Part shown: positions 5,903 to 6,882 of the stretch, piece by piece
Layout of the letters: the number at the start of each line of letters is the position of its first letter
Numbering within the stretch: position 1 is the stretch's first letter
Source of the DNA: Bifidobacterium breve
Lineage (GTDB): Bacteria; Actinomycetota; Acidimicrobiia; IMCC26256
Length of the DNA stretch: 6,882 nt
Direction: 5' to 3'
Assembly: GCA_945907055.1 (NCBI GenBank)
Contig: CAMDSG010000091.1
Span: forward strand, 1 to 6,882
The notes under the pieces: generated by a model
What the model was told of the DNA's origin: nothing
The model's input: the letters and a program-made list of their open reading frames with translations, nothing else
Database searches by the model: none
Translations under genes and position numbers: made by a program

Positions 5903-5970
5903 CATCAATATCTCAAAACCATCAATATCTCAAAACCATCAATATCTCAAAACCATCAATATCTCAAAAC
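5903..5970. repeat. Four perfect 17-bp tandem repeats upstream of the terminal thiolase gene
   Basis: The unit CATCAATATCTCAAAAC occurs four times head to tail without mismatch or spacer, at 5903, 5920, 5937 and 5954. The array is A+T-rich compared with its surroundings and ends 19 bases before the thiolase ATG and 9 before its AGGAG. Perfect identity points to recent slippage expansion (a variable-number repeat). The place suggests an effect on transcription or leader structure of the thiolase, possibly as repeated binding sites. The unit itself has no strong dyad. Confidence 0.95.
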
Positions 5971-5989
5971 AGATGATCCAGGAGCCGAT

Positions 5990-6882
5990 ATGCCAGAAGC
6001 AGTAATTGTCGCAGCCGCACGTACCCCTATCGGGCGTGCATTTAAGGGTTCGTTTAAAGACGAGCGTGCTGACAACATGGCGGCATTTATTGTCGACACT
6101 GTTCTCAACAAGGTTCCTCAGCTCGACCGTCAGTCCATCGACGATCTCATTCTTGGCTGTGGGCTCCCCGGTGGAGAGCAGGGCTTCAACATGGGGCGCG
6201 TTGTAGCGATCCTCGCTGGGATGCCTGCAGTTCCTGGCTGCACAATTACTCGCTACTGCTCATCTTCACTTCAGAGCATCAGAATGGCGGCACACGCAGT
6301 GCGTGCCGGCGAGGGAGATGCCTTTATAGCCGCAGGCGTTGAGGGTGTTAGCCGTTTTGCAGTTGGTGGATCATCTGACCACACTCCTGGAACTCAGAAC
6401 CCGATATTCCAAGACTCTGCACTCCGCACGCTTGCTCGCATGAACGGCGATCAAGGAACATGGACCCCACCACAGGGCCTCGCAGATGTCTACATTGCAA
6501 TGGGTGAGACCGCTGAGAACGTCGCCGAGATTGAGAACGTCACTCGCGACGAGATGGATGACTATGCGTTCCGCTCACAACAGCGCACCGGAGCAGCGAT
6601 TGATCGCGGGTTCTACGAGCGCGAAATCACTCCTTACACGCTCGCCGATGGAACAGTCGTCTCTGCAGACGACTGCCCCCGCCCATCTACCGAGCGCGAA
6701 AAGTTGGGTTCCCTTACTCCCGTATTCCGCCCTACCGGCCGAGTCACTGCCGGTAATGCATGCCCACTCAATGACGGCGCTGCTGCAGTAATTGTTATGA
6801 GCGACACGAAGGCTAAGGCCCTTGGGATCAAGCCACTTGCGCGCATCGTTTCATCTGGGGTTAGTGGTCTTGACCCTGAGAT
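5990..6882 (+). CDS. Acetyl-CoA acetyltransferase / 3-ketoacyl-CoA thiolase (FadA-type), C terminus off window
   Basis: The frame is open for 297 codons from ATG 5990 to the window end, out of a usual 390 or so. It starts MPEAVIVAAARTPIGRAFKG, the classic thiolase opening. The nucleophile Cys90 is in TRYCSSSLQSIRMA, followed by HAVRAGEGD and AGVEGVSRF (115-123). Further blocks are the AMGETAENVA lid region (170-179), TPVFRPTGRVTAGNACPLND (243-262) and GAAAVIVMS (263-271). The family condenses or thiolytically cleaves 3-ketoacyl-CoA in beta-oxidation, in the cytoplasm. The active-site His (GHP) and second Cys near the C terminus lie outside the window. Unlike the thiolase-like protein at 2559-3737, this one keeps its nucleophile and should be a true thiolase. 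AGGAG (5980-5984), 5 bases before the ATG, fixes the start. Its leader carries the 17-bp repeat array. Confidence 0.93.
   Translation, partial: MPEAVIVAAARTPIGRAFKGSFKDERADNMAAFIVDTVLNKVPQLDRQSIDDLILGCGLPGGEQGFNMGRVVAILAGMPAVPGCTITRYCSSSLQSIRMAAHAVRAGEGDAFIAAGVEGVSRFAVGGSSDHTPGTQNPIFQDSALRTLARMNGDQGTWTPPQGLADVYIAMGETAENVAEIENVTRDEMDDYAFRSQQRTGAAIDRGFYEREITPYTLADGTVVSADDCPRPSTEREKLGSLTPVFRPTGRVTAGNACPLNDGAAAVIVMSDTKAKALGIKPLARIVSSGVSGLDPE

Noticed and set aside
5903..5970. CRISPR-like array
   Set aside because: The 17-bp units abut directly with no spacers and no cas genes are present; it is a simple tandem repeat.

Overview
The window looks like a chromosomal segment of a moderate-G+C actinobacterium. 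The evidence is an N-terminal DUF222/13E12-type protein with a mycobacterial-type LexA box, TANNNT -10 elements 6-7 bases before ATG (leaderless style), and several lipid-catabolism protein families common in Actinobacteria. A class such as Acidimicrobiia would fit, but the window has no marker gene, so this is inference.

Layout. (1) Positions 1-798, minus: 5' part of a DUF222 (HNH-endonuclease family) gene. A perfect 16-bp LexA/SOS palindrome covers its start codon. (2) 885-2360, minus: complete type-B carboxylesterase. (3) 2361-2558: divergent control region with two dyads and a 12-codon leader ORF whose stop overlaps the next start. (4) 2559-3737 and 3734-4168, plus: a thiolase-fold protein lacking the thiolase cysteines, joined by an ATGA overlap to a DUF35 (zinc ribbon plus OB-fold) protein. 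The pair resembles the Ltp2-DUF35 side-chain-cleaving aldolase. (5) 4155-4426, minus: C-terminal remnant of a cation diffusion facilitator (CDF) transporter, frameshifted and without its membrane domain. (6) 4438-5259, minus: phytanoyl-CoA dioxygenase-like Fe(II)/2-oxoglutarate oxygenase. (7) 5302-5820, plus: gamma-carbonic-anhydrase-like hexapeptide protein, followed by a weak terminator-like hairpin. (8) 5903-5970: four perfect 17-bp tandem repeats just upstream of (9) 5990-6882, plus: an acetyl-CoA acetyltransferase/FadA-type thiolase that runs off the window.

Functionally, most of the window fits breakdown of acyl or sterol-like compounds. The esterase could release an acid, the thiolase-like/DUF35 pair could do retro-aldol cleavage of a CoA thioester, the PhyH oxygenase could alpha-hydroxylate an acyl-CoA, and the last thiolase could finish beta-oxidation. 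That pathway is inferred from families and adjacency; no substrate can be read from the sequence. The most notable signals are the LexA box overlapping the DUF222 start codon, the tandem-repeat array in the thiolase leader, the decayed CDF gene beside the oxygenase, and the cysteine-less thiolase with its DUF35 partner. I see no clear new defence or mobile system.
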